Origin: Allochromatium tepidum
Lineage (GTDB): Bacteria > Pseudomonadota > Gammaproteobacteria > Chromatiales > Chromatiaceae
DNA length: 64,000 nucleotides
Assembly (NCBI RefSeq): GCF_018409545.1
Contig: NZ_AP024563.1
Coordinates: 292,501-356,500, forward strand
Reading direction: 5' to 3'
The notes under the pieces were generated by a model. The model ran no database searches. It had not been told where the DNA came from and was given only the letters and a program-made list of their open reading frames with translations. Positions 29,378 to 40,653 of this stretch are shown one piece after another; the stretch's first letter is position 1, and every line of letters begins with the position of its first letter. Position numbers and translations under genes: made by a program.

Positions 29378-30613
29378 ATGGCGCGACGTAACGACAAGAG
29401 TCTGCTGGTAGGTCTGGATATCGGAACCTCGAAGATCGCCTGTTTGGTCGGCGAACTCAAGGACGACGATCAGATCGAGATCATCGGCCTCGGCACCCAC
29501 CCCTCGCGTGGGCTCAAAAAGGGTGTGGTGGTGGACATCGAGTCCACCGTGCAGTCGATCCAGCGTGCGGTCGAGGCGGCCGAGCTGATGGCCGATTGCG
29601 AAATCCATTCGGTCCATGTCGGCATCGCCGGCAGCCATATCCGCAGTCTCAACTCGCACGGCATCACCGCGATCAAGGAGCACGAGGTCAATCAGGCCGA
29701 TGTCGATCGTGTCATCGAGGCCGCGCGCGCCGTGGCCATCCCGACCGATCAGAAGATCCTGCACATCCTGCCGCAGGAGTTCATCATCGACGACCAGGAG
29801 GGCATCCGCGAGCCGATCGGCATGTGCGGCGTGCGGTTGGAAGCGCGGGTGCACATGGTCACGGGCGCGGCCAGCGCGGCCCAGAACATCGTCAAGTGCG
29901 TCCGCCGCTGCGGGCTGGAGGTCGACGATCTGGTGCTGGCGCAGCTCAGTTCGAGCTACGCGGTGCTCGGCGAGGACGAGAAGGAACTGGGCGTGTGCGT
30001 GGTCGATATCGGCGGCGGGACCACGGATCTGGCGGTCTTCACCGATGGCGCCATCCGACACACGGCCGTCATTCCGATCGCCGGCGATCAAGTCACCAAC
30101 GACATCGCCGTGGCACTGCGCACGCCGACCCAGCACGCCGAGCAGATCAAGATCCAGCATGCCTGCGCCCTGACCCAGCTGGCGGCCAATGGGGACAGCA
30201 TCGAGGTGCCGAGCATCGGCGACCGTCCGCCGCGACGGCTCTCGCGCCAGACCCTGGCCGAGGTCGTCGAGCCGCGCTACGAGGAGCTGCTGACCCTGTT
30301 GCACAACGAGCTGCGTCGCAGCGGCTTCGAGGACGTGATCGCCGGCGGCGTGGTGCTGACCGGCGGCAGTGCCAAGATGCGCGGGTTGATCGAGCTGGCC
30401 GAGGAGGTGTTCCACATGCCGGTGCGTCTGGGTGTGCCCAATCGCGTGCTCGGTCTGTCGGAGGTCGTCGACAATCCGATCCACTCCACGGGCGTGGGAC
30501 TGTTGATGTATGCGCGTCAGCACCGCTTCGCCCGCCGTCCGGAGCTGTCCGAGCATCCGGGATTGAGGGGCATGCTGGCGCGTCTGCGCCATTGGTTTCA
30601 AGGGAATTTCTGA
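29378..30613 (+). CDS. ftsA: FtsA, actin-like divisome protein
   Basis: This 411-residue actin-fold ATPase tethers FtsZ to the membrane. The phosphate-1 loop LLVGLDIGTSKIACLVGE is at residues 8-25, phosphate 2 is VVDIGGGTTDLAVF (about 208-221), and the C terminus ends in the amphipathic membrane-targeting helix GMLARLRHWFQGNF. Start is an ATG 6 bases after ftsQ. The 168 bases to ftsZ probably hold extra ftsZ promoters, but I could not pick one with confidence. Confidence 0.96.
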   Translation: MARRNDKSLLVGLDIGTSKIACLVGELKDDDQIEIIGLGTHPSRGLKKGVVVDIESTVQSIQRAVEAAELMADCEIHSVHVGIAGSHIRSLNSHGITAIKEHEVNQADVDRVIEAARAVAIPTDQKILHILPQEFIIDDQEGIREPIGMCGVRLEARVHMVTGAASAAQNIVKCVRRCGLEVDDLVLAQLSSSYAVLGEDEKELGVCVVDIGGGTTDLAVFTDGAIRHTAVIPIAGDQVTNDIAVALRTPTQHAEQIKIQHACALTQLAANGDSIEVPSIGDRPPRRLSRQTLAEVVEPRYEELLTLLHNELRRSGFEDVIAGGVVLTGGSAKMRGLIELAEEVFHMPVRLGVPNRVLGLSEVVDNPIHSTGVGLLMYARQHRFARRPELSEHPGLRGMLARLRHWFQGNF

Positions 30614-30781
30614 TTCGATCGATGGGGCTTGATCAGGGCCTCATCGAGACCGGTTTGATTTTGTTGGTCGGTCGGTGCGTGCCGAGCGTGTCGACCGAGT
30701 CGGGGGTGGTCGCAGGACTCGGGTCCACGGCCGGAATTCAAGTTTTACGGTGGCGCACAGGGTGCGCCGGGGAGCAGAACA

Positions 30782-31945
30782 ATGTTCGAACTGATGGATA
30801 CCCACAGTCAGAATGCCGTCATCAAGGTCATCGGTGTCGGTGGCGGCGGCAGCAATGCGGTCAATCACATGGTGGCCTCGACCATCGAGGGCGTGGACTT
30901 CATCTGCGCCAACACGGACGCGCAGGCACTGCGTCATTCCAACGTCAAGACCATCCTGCAGCTGGGGGCGGGCATCACCAAGGGACTGGGCGCGGGCGCC
31001 GACCCGGACGTCGGTCGGCACGCGGCACTCGAAGACCGTGACCGTATCCAGGAAGCGCTCGAAGGCGCCGACATGGTGTTCATCACCGCCGGCATGGGCG
31101 GCGGCACGGGTACGGGTGCGGCGCCCATCGTGGCCCAGGTCGCCAAGGAGTTGGGTATCCTGACCGTGGCCGTGGTCACCAAACCCTTCCCCTTCGAGGG
31201 CACCAAGCGTCGACGCATCGCCGATGAAGGGATCTCGGAGTTGGCCCAGCACGTCGACTCGCTCATCACCATCCCCAACGAAAAGCTGCTGGCGGTGCTG
31301 GGCAAGGACACGAGCCTGCTCGATGCCTTCAAGGCCGCCAACGACGTCCTGCTCAACGCCACCCAGGGCATCGCCGAACTCATCACCTGCCGCGGTCTGA
31401 TCAACGTCGACTTCGCCGACGTCAAGACCGTCATGTCGAACATGGGCGTGGCCATGATGGGCACAGGCTCGGCACGCGGCGAGCACCGCGCGCGCGAGGC
31501 CGCCGAGGCCGCCATCAAGAGCCCGCTGCTGGAAGACATCGATCTGGCCGGCGCCAAGGGCATCCTGGTCAACATCACCGCCGGCATGACCCTGACCATC
31601 GGCGAGTTCGACGAGGTGGGTAACACGGTGCGCGACTTCGCCGACGACGACGCCACCGTGGTCGTGGGCACCGTGGTCGATCCGGAGCTGGAGGACGAGC
31701 TGCGCGTGACCGTGGTGGCCACCGGACTCGGCGACCGGCGCGTCAAGGTCAAGCGCACGGCGGGCGAACCGTCCGTGCGTCTGGTGACGGCGGACTCCAG
31801 TGATTCCACACCCGACTATCGCGAAATGGACCGCCGTCCGGCCGTCTATCGCAAGGGGGCGGGTTCCGCCGCCTCAGATGCCGGCGGCGACAACGACCTG
31901 GATTACCTGGACATTCCTGCCTTCCTGCGTCGTCAGGCGGATTGA
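30782..31945 (+). CDS. ftsZ: FtsZ, tubulin-like division GTPase
   Basis: The 387-residue GTPase forms the Z ring. The tubulin signature G106-G-G-T-G-T-G112 is intact, as are [13 protein letters not shown] (residues 19-31), the synergy-loop region [14 protein letters not shown], and the C-terminal peptide [15 protein letters not shown] that binds FtsA and ZipA. The linker between the core and that peptide is acidic and serine/glycine rich, as usual. A hairpin terminator follows. Confidence 0.98.
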   Translation: MFELMDTHSQNAVIKVIGVGGGGSNAVNHMVASTIEGVDFICANTDAQALRHSNVKTILQLGAGITKGLGAGADPDVGRHAALEDRDRIQEALEGADMVFITAGMGGGTGTGAAPIVAQVAKELGILTVAVVTKPFPFEGTKRRRIADEGISELAQHVDSLITIPNEKLLAVLGKDTSLLDAFKAANDVLLNATQGIAELITCRGLINVDFADVKTVMSNMGVAMMGTGSARGEHRAREAAEAAIKSPLLEDIDLAGAKGILVNITAGMTLTIGEFDEVGNTVRDFADDDATVVVGTVVDPELEDELRVTVVATGLGDRRVKVKRTAGEPSVRLVTADSSDSTPDYREMDRRPAVYRKGAGSAASDAGGDNDLDYLDIPAFLRRQAD

Positions 31946-31982
31946 TCAGGAATTTCCCTGAATCGATAAATTTAGTAAAAAC

Positions 31983-32002
31983 AAAGCATTTCTGCTTTTT
32001 TT
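31983..32002 (+). terminator. Rho-independent terminator after ftsZ
   Basis: AAAGCA (31983-31988), TTTC loop, TGCTTT (31993-31998) and a run of T's to 32002. The stem is short and AT-rich but the T-run and the site 38 bases after the ftsZ stop fit termination of the dcw transcript. Confidence 0.6.
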
Positions 32003-32012
32003 GTCGTCAGGG

Positions 32013-32041
32013 TTGAAAATATTTCGGGAAAACCCTAATCT
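32013..32041 (+). promoter_or_regulatory. predicted sigma-70 promoter of lpxC
   Basis: TTGAAA (32013-32018) and TAATCT (32036-32041) are separated by 17 bases, directly after the ftsZ terminator. The predicted transcript has a leader of about 130 bases before the lpxC start at 32181. Confidence 0.68.
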
Positions 32042-32180
32042 AGGCATCGTCGCGCACCTCCCGATGGGAGGCGCGTGGCGATATCTGGAAGGAGCCGTGG
32101 CTCGAGCCCGGTGTCCGAGTCGAACGGCCGGCCGAATGCCCGACGGGCCGCCGTGGATTGCGATGGGAGATCCCGAATCG

Positions 32181-33092
32181 ATGCTCAAGCAGCGTACATT
32201 GAAGAACGCCATCCGGGCGACCGGGGTCGGCCTGCATACGGGCGAGAAGGTCGAACTGACCCTGCGTCCGGCGGCGCCCGATACGGGGATCGTCTTTCGT
32301 CGCATCGATCTGGACCAACCCGTCACCATCGCGGCCACACCCTTCAACGTCGGCGACACGCGGTTGTCGACCACCCTGGTCCATGGCGATGTGCGGGTCT
32401 CGACCATCGAGCACCTGCTCTCGGCCTTCGCCGGTCTGGGGATCGACAACGCCTATGTGGATCTGGCCGCCGCCGAGGTGCCGATCATGGACGGCAGCGC
32501 CGCGCCCTTCGTCTTCCTGCTGCAATCGGCGGGGATCGAGGAGCAAGCCAAGGCCAAGCGCTTCATCCGCATCAAGCGACCGGTCGAGGTCCGCGACGGC
32601 GACAAGTTCGCACGCTTCACGCCCTACGACGGCTTCAAGGTGAACTTCTCGATCGAGTTCGATCATCCGGCCTTCCAGTCGCGCTCGAACCGGGCCGAGA
32701 TCGATTTCTCGACCACGTCCTTCGTGCGTGAACTGAGTCGGGCACGGACCTTCGGCTTCCTGCGCGATATCGAGGCACTGCGCCGGCAGAATCTGGCCCT
32801 CGGCGGCAGTCTGGACAATGCCGTGGTGGTCGACGAATACCGCATCCTCAACGAGGAGGGCCTGCGCTACGAGGACGAGTTCGTCCGACACAAGATCCTC
32901 GATGCCGTCGGCGATCTCTATCTGCTGGGCCATACCCTGATCGGCGCCTTCGAGGGCCACAAGTCCGGGCATGCGCTCAACAATCTGCTGCTGCGCGCGC
33001 TCGTCGCCGATGAAGCGGCCTGGGAAGAGGTCGTGTTCGAGGACTCCGCCGCCGCGCCGATCTGCTATGCCCAGCCGGTGCCCGCCCTCTGA
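32181..33092 (+). CDS. lpxC: LpxC, UDP-3-O-acyl-N-acetylglucosamine deacetylase
   Basis: This 303-residue zinc amidase catalyses the committed step of lipid A synthesis. The start at 32181 ([21 protein letters not shown]) aligns with E. coli LpxC ([21 protein letters not shown]); further upstream in-frame starts lack family support. Zinc-binding motifs are [17 protein letters not shown] (about 75-91) and [16 protein letters not shown] (about 237-252). It has its own predicted promoter and runs to the stop of the convergent dciA without a gap. Confidence 0.97.
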   Translation: MLKQRTLKNAIRATGVGLHTGEKVELTLRPAAPDTGIVFRRIDLDQPVTIAATPFNVGDTRLSTTLVHGDVRVSTIEHLLSAFAGLGIDNAYVDLAAAEVPIMDGSAAPFVFLLQSAGIEEQAKAKRFIRIKRPVEVRDGDKFARFTPYDGFKVNFSIEFDHPAFQSRSNRAEIDFSTTSFVRELSRARTFGFLRDIEALRRQNLALGGSLDNAVVVDEYRILNEEGLRYEDEFVRHKILDAVGDLYLLGHTLIGAFEGHKSGHALNNLLLRALVADEAAWEEVVFEDSAAAPICYAQPVPAL

Positions 33093-33551
33093 TCAATCCG
33101 TCCCCTCGGGCGTCGCGCGCGGACCATGCCGCGCGAGTCGCCTGAGCGCCTCGCTCAGGTGTGGATCGCGCTGATGATCCGCCGCCTCCAGCAAATGTTT
33201 GGCCGCCGTCTCCGAGAGCCGGACTCGTCGGCTCGCCGTTTTTCGCTCGGACGATTCGTGTTCCGGCAGTCTGATCTGAAATCCGACCGCGTCGACGTGG
33301 TAAGATTTCAGCGATGTCAAAATCTCACCCGCTAAAAAACGTGCGCGCGTCAGCCATGCCGTGGAATCCAGGAACAGGGTCAAGCGACCATCGGCGATCT
33401 TCAGGTCTAGGCAGTGCGCGCCCAGCTTTCCAGGCAGAAGCGCCCGAATCTCGGCGACGAGCGTCCGTTCGCGTCGGTCCTGTTCGAGCCGTTCGCGCGC
33501 GAATCCGTGATGACTCAGATGGTCACGGATGTGTCGAAAACGCAGTCTCAT
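33093..33551 (-). CDS. dciA: DciA-like protein (DUF721), probable helicase-loading factor
   Basis: The product of 152 residues belongs to the DUF721 family, with the conserved core LLPGKLGAHCLDLKIADGRL and STAWLTRARFLAGEIL (about residues 37-80). DciA is the ancestral loader/operator of the replicative helicase DnaB in bacteria lacking DnaC. The ATG at 33551 has a GAGGA site 7 bases upstream and is preferred to an upstream GTG adding 12 residues. Its position on the opposite strand between lpxC and the M23 gene is common in gammaproteobacteria. Function here is inferred from family and place. Confidence 0.82.
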   Translation of the reverse strand: MRLRFRHIRDHLSHHGFARERLEQDRRERTLVAEIRALLPGKLGAHCLDLKIADGRLTLFLDSTAWLTRARFLAGEILTSLKSYHVDAVGFQIRLPEHESSERKTASRRVRLSETAAKHLLEAADHQRDPHLSEALRRLARHGPRATPEGTD

Positions 33552-33701
33552 CGCAACATCCTCGTTTCGCTCAAGCCTCTCCCACACTTCCCGAGACCGA
33601 TCCGTCGTATCGCCCGCCCCTGTGGAGCAGGACGGGACTCGGGGCCATGCCCGACGTCGGCCACGCTCGGCGTCGGACCTGACCAGTAGAAGAGATCAGC
33701 C

Positions 33702-34604
33702 ATGCCCCACTTCGCTCGCAAGAAGACTCAACGCGGCCAGACCCTGGTCATGCTCTCGGCCGTCTCCAGCTTTGCCCTGGCCGGGGTCGGATTCGGATTC
33801 TGGATCGGTGATCGGGCCGGCGCGCCTGGTCACGCCAGCATCGCCATGGAACCGGCGTCCGTCAACCCTTCGGGGACCGATTCCGGCGAAATCGGCGCCA
33901 TTGCCGCCCGTTTGGGTGAGATGCAGGCCGAACTCCTGCGGATCAATGCGCTCGGCGAGCGTCTGGTCCGGGTCTCGGGTCTCGATCCCGATGAGTTCGA
34001 TTTCGTGAATGCACCACCGCGCGGCGGACCCGAGACGGCGCTGGCGCGTGATTACACGATCAAGGAGCTGGCCGATGAGCTGTCGACGCTCGTGGTGCTG
34101 GTGCAGGATCGTGAGCGCAAGCTCGATCGACTCGCCGATCAGATCCTCGAACAACGGCCCCGAACCGCCAGTGCGCAGCTCGGCAACTGGCCGGTGCGCT
34201 CAGGCTACATCAGCTCGCCCTATGGCTTCCGGGTGCATCCGGTTCGGAACTCGCGCCAGTTCCATGAGGGCGTCGATTTCGCCGCCAAGCGCGGCGCCCC
34301 CATCCTGGCCGTCGCCGATGGTATCGTGGTCTTCAGCGGGTGGCGCAACGGCTACGGCAATCTGGTCGACATCCGTCATCGCGACGGTCTGGTGACGCGC
34401 TATGCCCACAACAGCGCCAATCTGGTCCGTGAGGGCGAGCCGGTTCGACAGGGCCGGCAGATCGGGACCGTCGGTTCGACCGGGACGGCGACCGGACCCC
34501 ATGTGCATTTCGAGGTGATCCGCAACGGGCGCGCGGTCGATCCAATGCCCTATCTGCGTAGCCAGCCGACCCAGCGTCTCGCCAGCGCCGAGATGTTGCG
34601 CTGA
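33702..34604 (+). CDS. M23-family (LytM) periplasmic peptidase
   Basis: The 300-residue protein has an N-terminal membrane anchor or uncleaved signal (about 14-40), a helical region (about 65-160) and a LytM peptidase domain (about 165-285). The zinc ligands are all visible: H-x3-D in FHEGVDFAA and H-x-H in GPHVHFEV, so it should be active rather than an EnvC-type degenerate activator. Likely targets are peptide cross-bridges of peptidoglycan. M23 genes take this place before secA in many gammaproteobacteria that lack secM. Confidence 0.9.
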   Translation: MPHFARKKTQRGQTLVMLSAVSSFALAGVGFGFWIGDRAGAPGHASIAMEPASVNPSGTDSGEIGAIAARLGEMQAELLRINALGERLVRVSGLDPDEFDFVNAPPRGGPETALARDYTIKELADELSTLVVLVQDRERKLDRLADQILEQRPRTASAQLGNWPVRSGYISSPYGFRVHPVRNSRQFHEGVDFAAKRGAPILAVADGIVVFSGWRNGYGNLVDIRHRDGLVTRYAHNSANLVREGEPVRQGRQIGTVGSTGTATGPHVHFEVIRNGRAVDPMPYLRSQPTQRLASAEMLR

Positions 34605-34625
34605 CCGATCTCATCCAAGGCCAAA

Positions 34626-34645
34626 CGCCCGAGCCGGCTCGGGCG
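34626..34645 (+). terminator. perfect 20-bp GC palindrome between the M23 gene and secA
   Basis: CGCCCGAGCCGGCTCGGGCG is its own reverse complement and can fold into an 8-9 bp stem. There is no T-run after it, so it may attenuate rather than end transcription before secA, whose ATG follows at 34723. Confidence 0.45.
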
Positions 34646-34722
34646 CATTCCCGGACGCGGTCGGCGGCGAAATCCGTTATCATCCGCCGCTTTCCGCGTC
34701 AGGCTCTCTAAAGAATCCCGCG

Positions 34723-37545
<2,823 letters not shown>

Positions 37546-37562
37546 AGAGGCGATGGCGTCAC

Positions 37563-38774
37563 ATGAGCGAGACCGATCTGTCTTTTCTGTCCGTCCCGGG
37601 CGTGCGTCTGGCGACCATCGGGGCGGGTATCCGCTATCAGGGGCGCGATGATCTGCTGGCGCTGGAACTGGCGCCCGGCAGTCAGTGCGCGGCGGTGTTT
37701 ACCCGCAACGCCTTCTGTGCCGCGCCTGTGACGCTGGCGCGTCATCACCTGAGCCGGACCGCGCCGCGTTATCTGCTCATCAACTCGGGTAACGCCAACG
37801 CCGGCACCGGCGCGCGCGGACTCGAGGATGCGCTGGCCTGCTGTGTCGCGCTCGCCGAGACGGCGGGCTGTCGGCCCGAGGAGGTCTTGCCCTTCTCGAC
37901 CGGCGTGATCGGTGAGCCGTTGCCGGTCGCGCGGTTCGAAGCCGCCATGCCGGCGCTTCTGGAGCGGTTCGAGGCGGCGTCCTGGCCGCAAGCGGCGCGC
38001 GCCATCATGACCACGGACACCGTGCCCAAGCTCTGCTCGCGGACCTTTGAGATCGACGGGCTTCAGGCGACCATCACCGGCATCGCCAAGGGTGCGGGCA
38101 TGATCTGTCCCGACATGGCGACCATGCTCGCCTTCATCGCCACCGATGCCGCCGTGGCGCCCGAGGTGCTGCACTCCTGTCTCAAGGCGGCGGCCGATCG
38201 CTCGTTCAATGCCATCACCATCGATGGGGACACCTCGACCAACGATGCCTGCGTGCTGGCCGCGACCGGTGCGCTCGGCAATGCGCCCATCGTCGATGAG
38301 GCCGGCGCCGACTATGCGGCGTTGCAAGCCGCGGTCGAGTCGGTCTGCGTCGAACTGGCCACCGCCATCGTGCGTGACGGCGAGGGCGCGACCAAGCTGG
38401 TGAGGGTGCGCGTCGAGCAGGCGCGCGATCGCGACGAGGCGCGGCGCGTGGCTTACACCATCGCGCACTCGCCGCTGGTCAAGACCGCGCTCTTCGCCTC
38501 CGATCCCAACTGGGGGCGGATCCTGGCCGCCGTGGGGCGGGCCGGGGTCGAGAACCTGGTCATCGAGGACGTCGACATCTGGCTCGGGGAAGTGCGCATC
38601 GTCGAAGCGGGCGGTCGCGCCGCCGATTACACCGAAGCGGCGGGTGCCGCCGTCATGGCCGAGTCCGAGATCCTGATCCGGGTCGCGCTCGGACGTGGTG
38701 CAGTGGATGCCGAAGTGCTCACCTGCGACCTCTCCTACGACTATGTGCGCATCAACGCCGAATATCGGAGTTGA
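37563..38774 (+). CDS. argJ: ArgJ, glutamate N-acetyltransferase / ornithine acetyltransferase
   Basis: The 403-residue enzyme recycles the acetyl group from N-acetylornithine to glutamate in arginine synthesis. It is made as a precursor that self-cleaves in KGAGMICPDMATML; the nucleophile is Thr187. The oxyanion segment NSGNANAGTG is near residue 77. Producing ornithine, it also supplies the substrate of the olsB product, though nothing in the sequence ties the two. It lies 17 bases after secA. Confidence 0.96.
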   Translation: MSETDLSFLSVPGVRLATIGAGIRYQGRDDLLALELAPGSQCAAVFTRNAFCAAPVTLARHHLSRTAPRYLLINSGNANAGTGARGLEDALACCVALAETAGCRPEEVLPFSTGVIGEPLPVARFEAAMPALLERFEAASWPQAARAIMTTDTVPKLCSRTFEIDGLQATITGIAKGAGMICPDMATMLAFIATDAAVAPEVLHSCLKAAADRSFNAITIDGDTSTNDACVLAATGALGNAPIVDEAGADYAALQAAVESVCVELATAIVRDGEGATKLVRVRVEQARDRDEARRVAYTIAHSPLVKTALFASDPNWGRILAAVGRAGVENLVIEDVDIWLGEVRIVEAGGRAADYTEAAGAAVMAESEILIRVALGRGAVDAEVLTCDLSYDYVRINAEYRS

Positions 38775-38827
38775 TCGCGGGATGGGCGCGGCTTCGGCCG
38801 CCTGACGGATGCTCTGGAGTCGCGCCC

Positions 38828-39775
38828 ATGCCCGAAATCATCCATGTCATGGCCGGCGCCATCGCGGATGCGAGCGGGCGCATCCTGGTCGGCAAACGCC
38901 CGGATCATGTGCATCAGGGCGGACTCTGGGAGTTTCCGGGCGGCAAGCTGGAACCGGGCGAGTCGCCCGAAGCCGGTCTGGCGCGCGAACTCGCCGAGGA
39001 ACTCGGCATCCAGGTGCGCGCCGGCCGTCCGCTGATCCGCGTCCATCACGACTATGGCGATCGTCATATCCTGCTCGACGTGCATCGGGTGGACGACTAT
39101 GCGGGCGTTCCACATGGACGCGAGGGCCAGCCGCTCGACTGGCTGGCGCCCGAGGACATGGACCCCGCCGCCTTTCCCGCCGCCGATCGACCCATCATCA
39201 CCGCGCTGCGTCTGCCGCCGCTCATGCTGATCACGGGCGAGGAACCGGACCGGCCCGATGCGTTCCCGGCGCGTCTGGGGCGTGCTCTGGAGGTTGGTGC
39301 ACGTCTGGTGCAGCTGCGCGCGCACCAGCTTTCAGCGAACGACTATGCACACCTGGCGCAATCCGCCTTCGATCTGTGCGACCGAATGGGCGCGAAACTG
39401 CTGCTCAATCGCGATCCCGCCGAGGTCACGAGCGTTCCGCGTCATGGTCTGCATCTGAACAGTCAGGTATTGATGACGCTCCGCGAGCGTCCAGGCCGAT
39501 CGGGCGAACTGGTCGGCGCCTCTTGCCATGATCCGGTCCAACTGGCGCGCGCGGTCGACCTGGGTCTGGATTATGCGCTGCTCTCGCCCGTCAAGCCCAC
39601 GGCCAGCCACCCCGAGGCCAGTCCGCTCGGTTGGGAGACCTTCGCCGCTTGGATCGACCCCGTGCCGCTACCGGTCTATGCGCTGGGCGGGCTGACGACG
39701 GACGATCTGGACGACGCCTTCCAGCATGGCGCCCAGGGGATCGCCGCCATCCGGGGACTGTGGCCGGCGCGCTAG
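38828..39775 (+). CDS. MutT-type Nudix hydrolase fused to a thiamine-phosphate-synthase-like domain
   Basis: This 315-residue two-domain protein has an N-terminal Nudix domain (about 1-130) with box GGKLEPGESPEAGLARELAE followed by ELGI, as in MutT (8-oxo-dGTP cleaning). The C-terminal half (about 135-315) is a ThiE/TenI-like TIM barrel with LQLRAHQLSANDYAHLAQ, HGLHLNSQ, GASCHDPVQLARAVDLGLDY and YALGGLTTDDLDDAFQHGAQG. Such fusions next to secA/argJ are common in gammaproteobacteria; the role of the ThiE half is uncertain. The start at 38828 (MPEIIHVMAGAI) matches the family; 57 upstream in-frame bases run into the end of argJ. Confidence 0.92.
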   Translation: MPEIIHVMAGAIADASGRILVGKRPDHVHQGGLWEFPGGKLEPGESPEAGLARELAEELGIQVRAGRPLIRVHHDYGDRHILLDVHRVDDYAGVPHGREGQPLDWLAPEDMDPAAFPAADRPIITALRLPPLMLITGEEPDRPDAFPARLGRALEVGARLVQLRAHQLSANDYAHLAQSAFDLCDRMGAKLLLNRDPAEVTSVPRHGLHLNSQVLMTLRERPGRSGELVGASCHDPVQLARAVDLGLDYALLSPVKPTASHPEASPLGWETFAAWIDPVPLPVYALGGLTTDDLDDAFQHGAQGIAAIRGLWPAR

Positions 39776-39802
39776 ACTTGGATTTTCGGCCGATTGGGGC
39801 CA

Positions 39803-39851
39803 TTGTTCGATTGTCGGCCTTGGGCCGCGACCGGCGACGCCCATCGAACAA
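39803..39851. repeat. 9-bp inverted repeat TTGTTCGAT / ATCGAACAA
   Basis: TTGTTCGAT (39803-39811) and ATCGAACAA (39843-39851) are exact reverse complements enclosing a GC-rich 31-base interval that contains further partial complementarity (GTCGGCC with GGGCCG). It sits between the Nudix gene and the TlpA cassette and could end the argJ transcript or act as a regulatory structure for the cassette. Confidence 0.4.
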
Positions 39852-39928
39852 GAGCGGGTGCTGAATAGGCGTCTCCCACTCTTGATTCATAATCCCCTGA
39901 AAGGCGCTGTTTTCTGGCGGAGGAACTG

Positions 39929-40423
39929 ATGAAGATCACAGCTCTCACCCTGTGCTTGCTGGCCTTCGGCTCCATGACGATTCAGGCCGCGGAGCTGAAT
40001 ACACCCGCTCCCAGCTGTCGCGTGCAAACGCTGACGGGCCAGTCCGGCGTCGATCCGGCCGCCTTCCCCGGCAAGGTGGTCTACCTCGATTTCTGGGCGT
40101 CCTGGTGCATTCCCTGCGCCAAGTCCTTTCCTGTTCTCGACCAGTGGCACTCGGATTTGGGCGGGCGTGGATTCGAGGTCATCGCCATCAATCTGGACGA
40201 AGAGCGTCAGGAAGCCCTGAACTTTCTGCAACGGCATCCGGTCCGGTTCACCATCGGCGCCGATCCGGCCGGCAAGTGTCCGCGTCTCTACGCGGTCAAG
40301 GGCATGCCGACCTCGTATCTGATCGATCGTCAGGGGCGGATCCGGGAGGTCCACGAAGGTTTCAAGACCAGCGATGCCGCCGGTCTGCGTGCCCGGATCG
40401 AATCACTGCTCTCCGAGCCCTGA
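39929..40423 (+). CDS. periplasmic TlpA/ResA-like thioredoxin-fold protein
   Basis: The 164-residue protein has a Sec signal peptide (residues 1-20, cleavage after TIQA) and a TlpA-like thioredoxin fold. The redox motif is W59-C60-I-P-C63 and the cis-proline loop is KGMPTSYLID. It should act as a thiol reductant or oxidant in the periplasm. A good ribosome-binding site (GGAGGA) precedes the ATG. It heads a four-gene run with DUF4266, DUF3570 and apbE genes, so its likely clients are the cysteines of those products, for example the CGC tail of the DUF4266 lipoprotein; this is inference. Confidence 0.92.
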   Translation: MKITALTLCLLAFGSMTIQAAELNTPAPSCRVQTLTGQSGVDPAAFPGKVVYLDFWASWCIPCAKSFPVLDQWHSDLGGRGFEVIAINLDEERQEALNFLQRHPVRFTIGADPAGKCPRLYAVKGMPTSYLIDRQGRIREVHEGFKTSDAAGLRARIESLLSEP

Positions 40424-40431
40424 TCGACGCC

Positions 40432-40653
40432 ATGAACACCCGACGCCTGTCCAGATCCCTGATGCTCCTGACATCCTTGCTGGCCGGCTGCGCGACCCAG
40501 GTCGCGCCCTGGGAGCGCGGCCAGCTCGCGCGTCCCGAGATGGCGCTCGAACCCTATCCGCCGGAGGCGAGCTTCCGCCAGCACGTCTTTTTCTCCAAGG
40601 AATCCGTCAGCGGCGGCTATGGCGTCGGTGGAGGTGGGTGTGGCTGCAACTGA
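40432..40653 (+). CDS. DUF4266 small lipoprotein with Gly/Cys C terminus
   Basis: This 73-residue lipoprotein has a signal peptide with lipobox LLAGC (acylated Cys20), then WERGQLARPEMALEP and a tail GGYGVGGGGCGCN (61-73) with Cys70 and Cys72. These are the family hallmarks of DUF4266. No biochemical function is established that I know of. The Gly-rich CxC end suggests a metal site or a redox or modification site. The gene starts 8 bases after the TlpA-like gene and ends inside the start of the DUF3570 gene. Confidence 0.88.
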   Translation: MNTRRLSRSLMLLTSLLAGCATQVAPWERGQLARPEMALEPYPPEASFRQHVFFSKESVSGGYGVGGGGCGCN

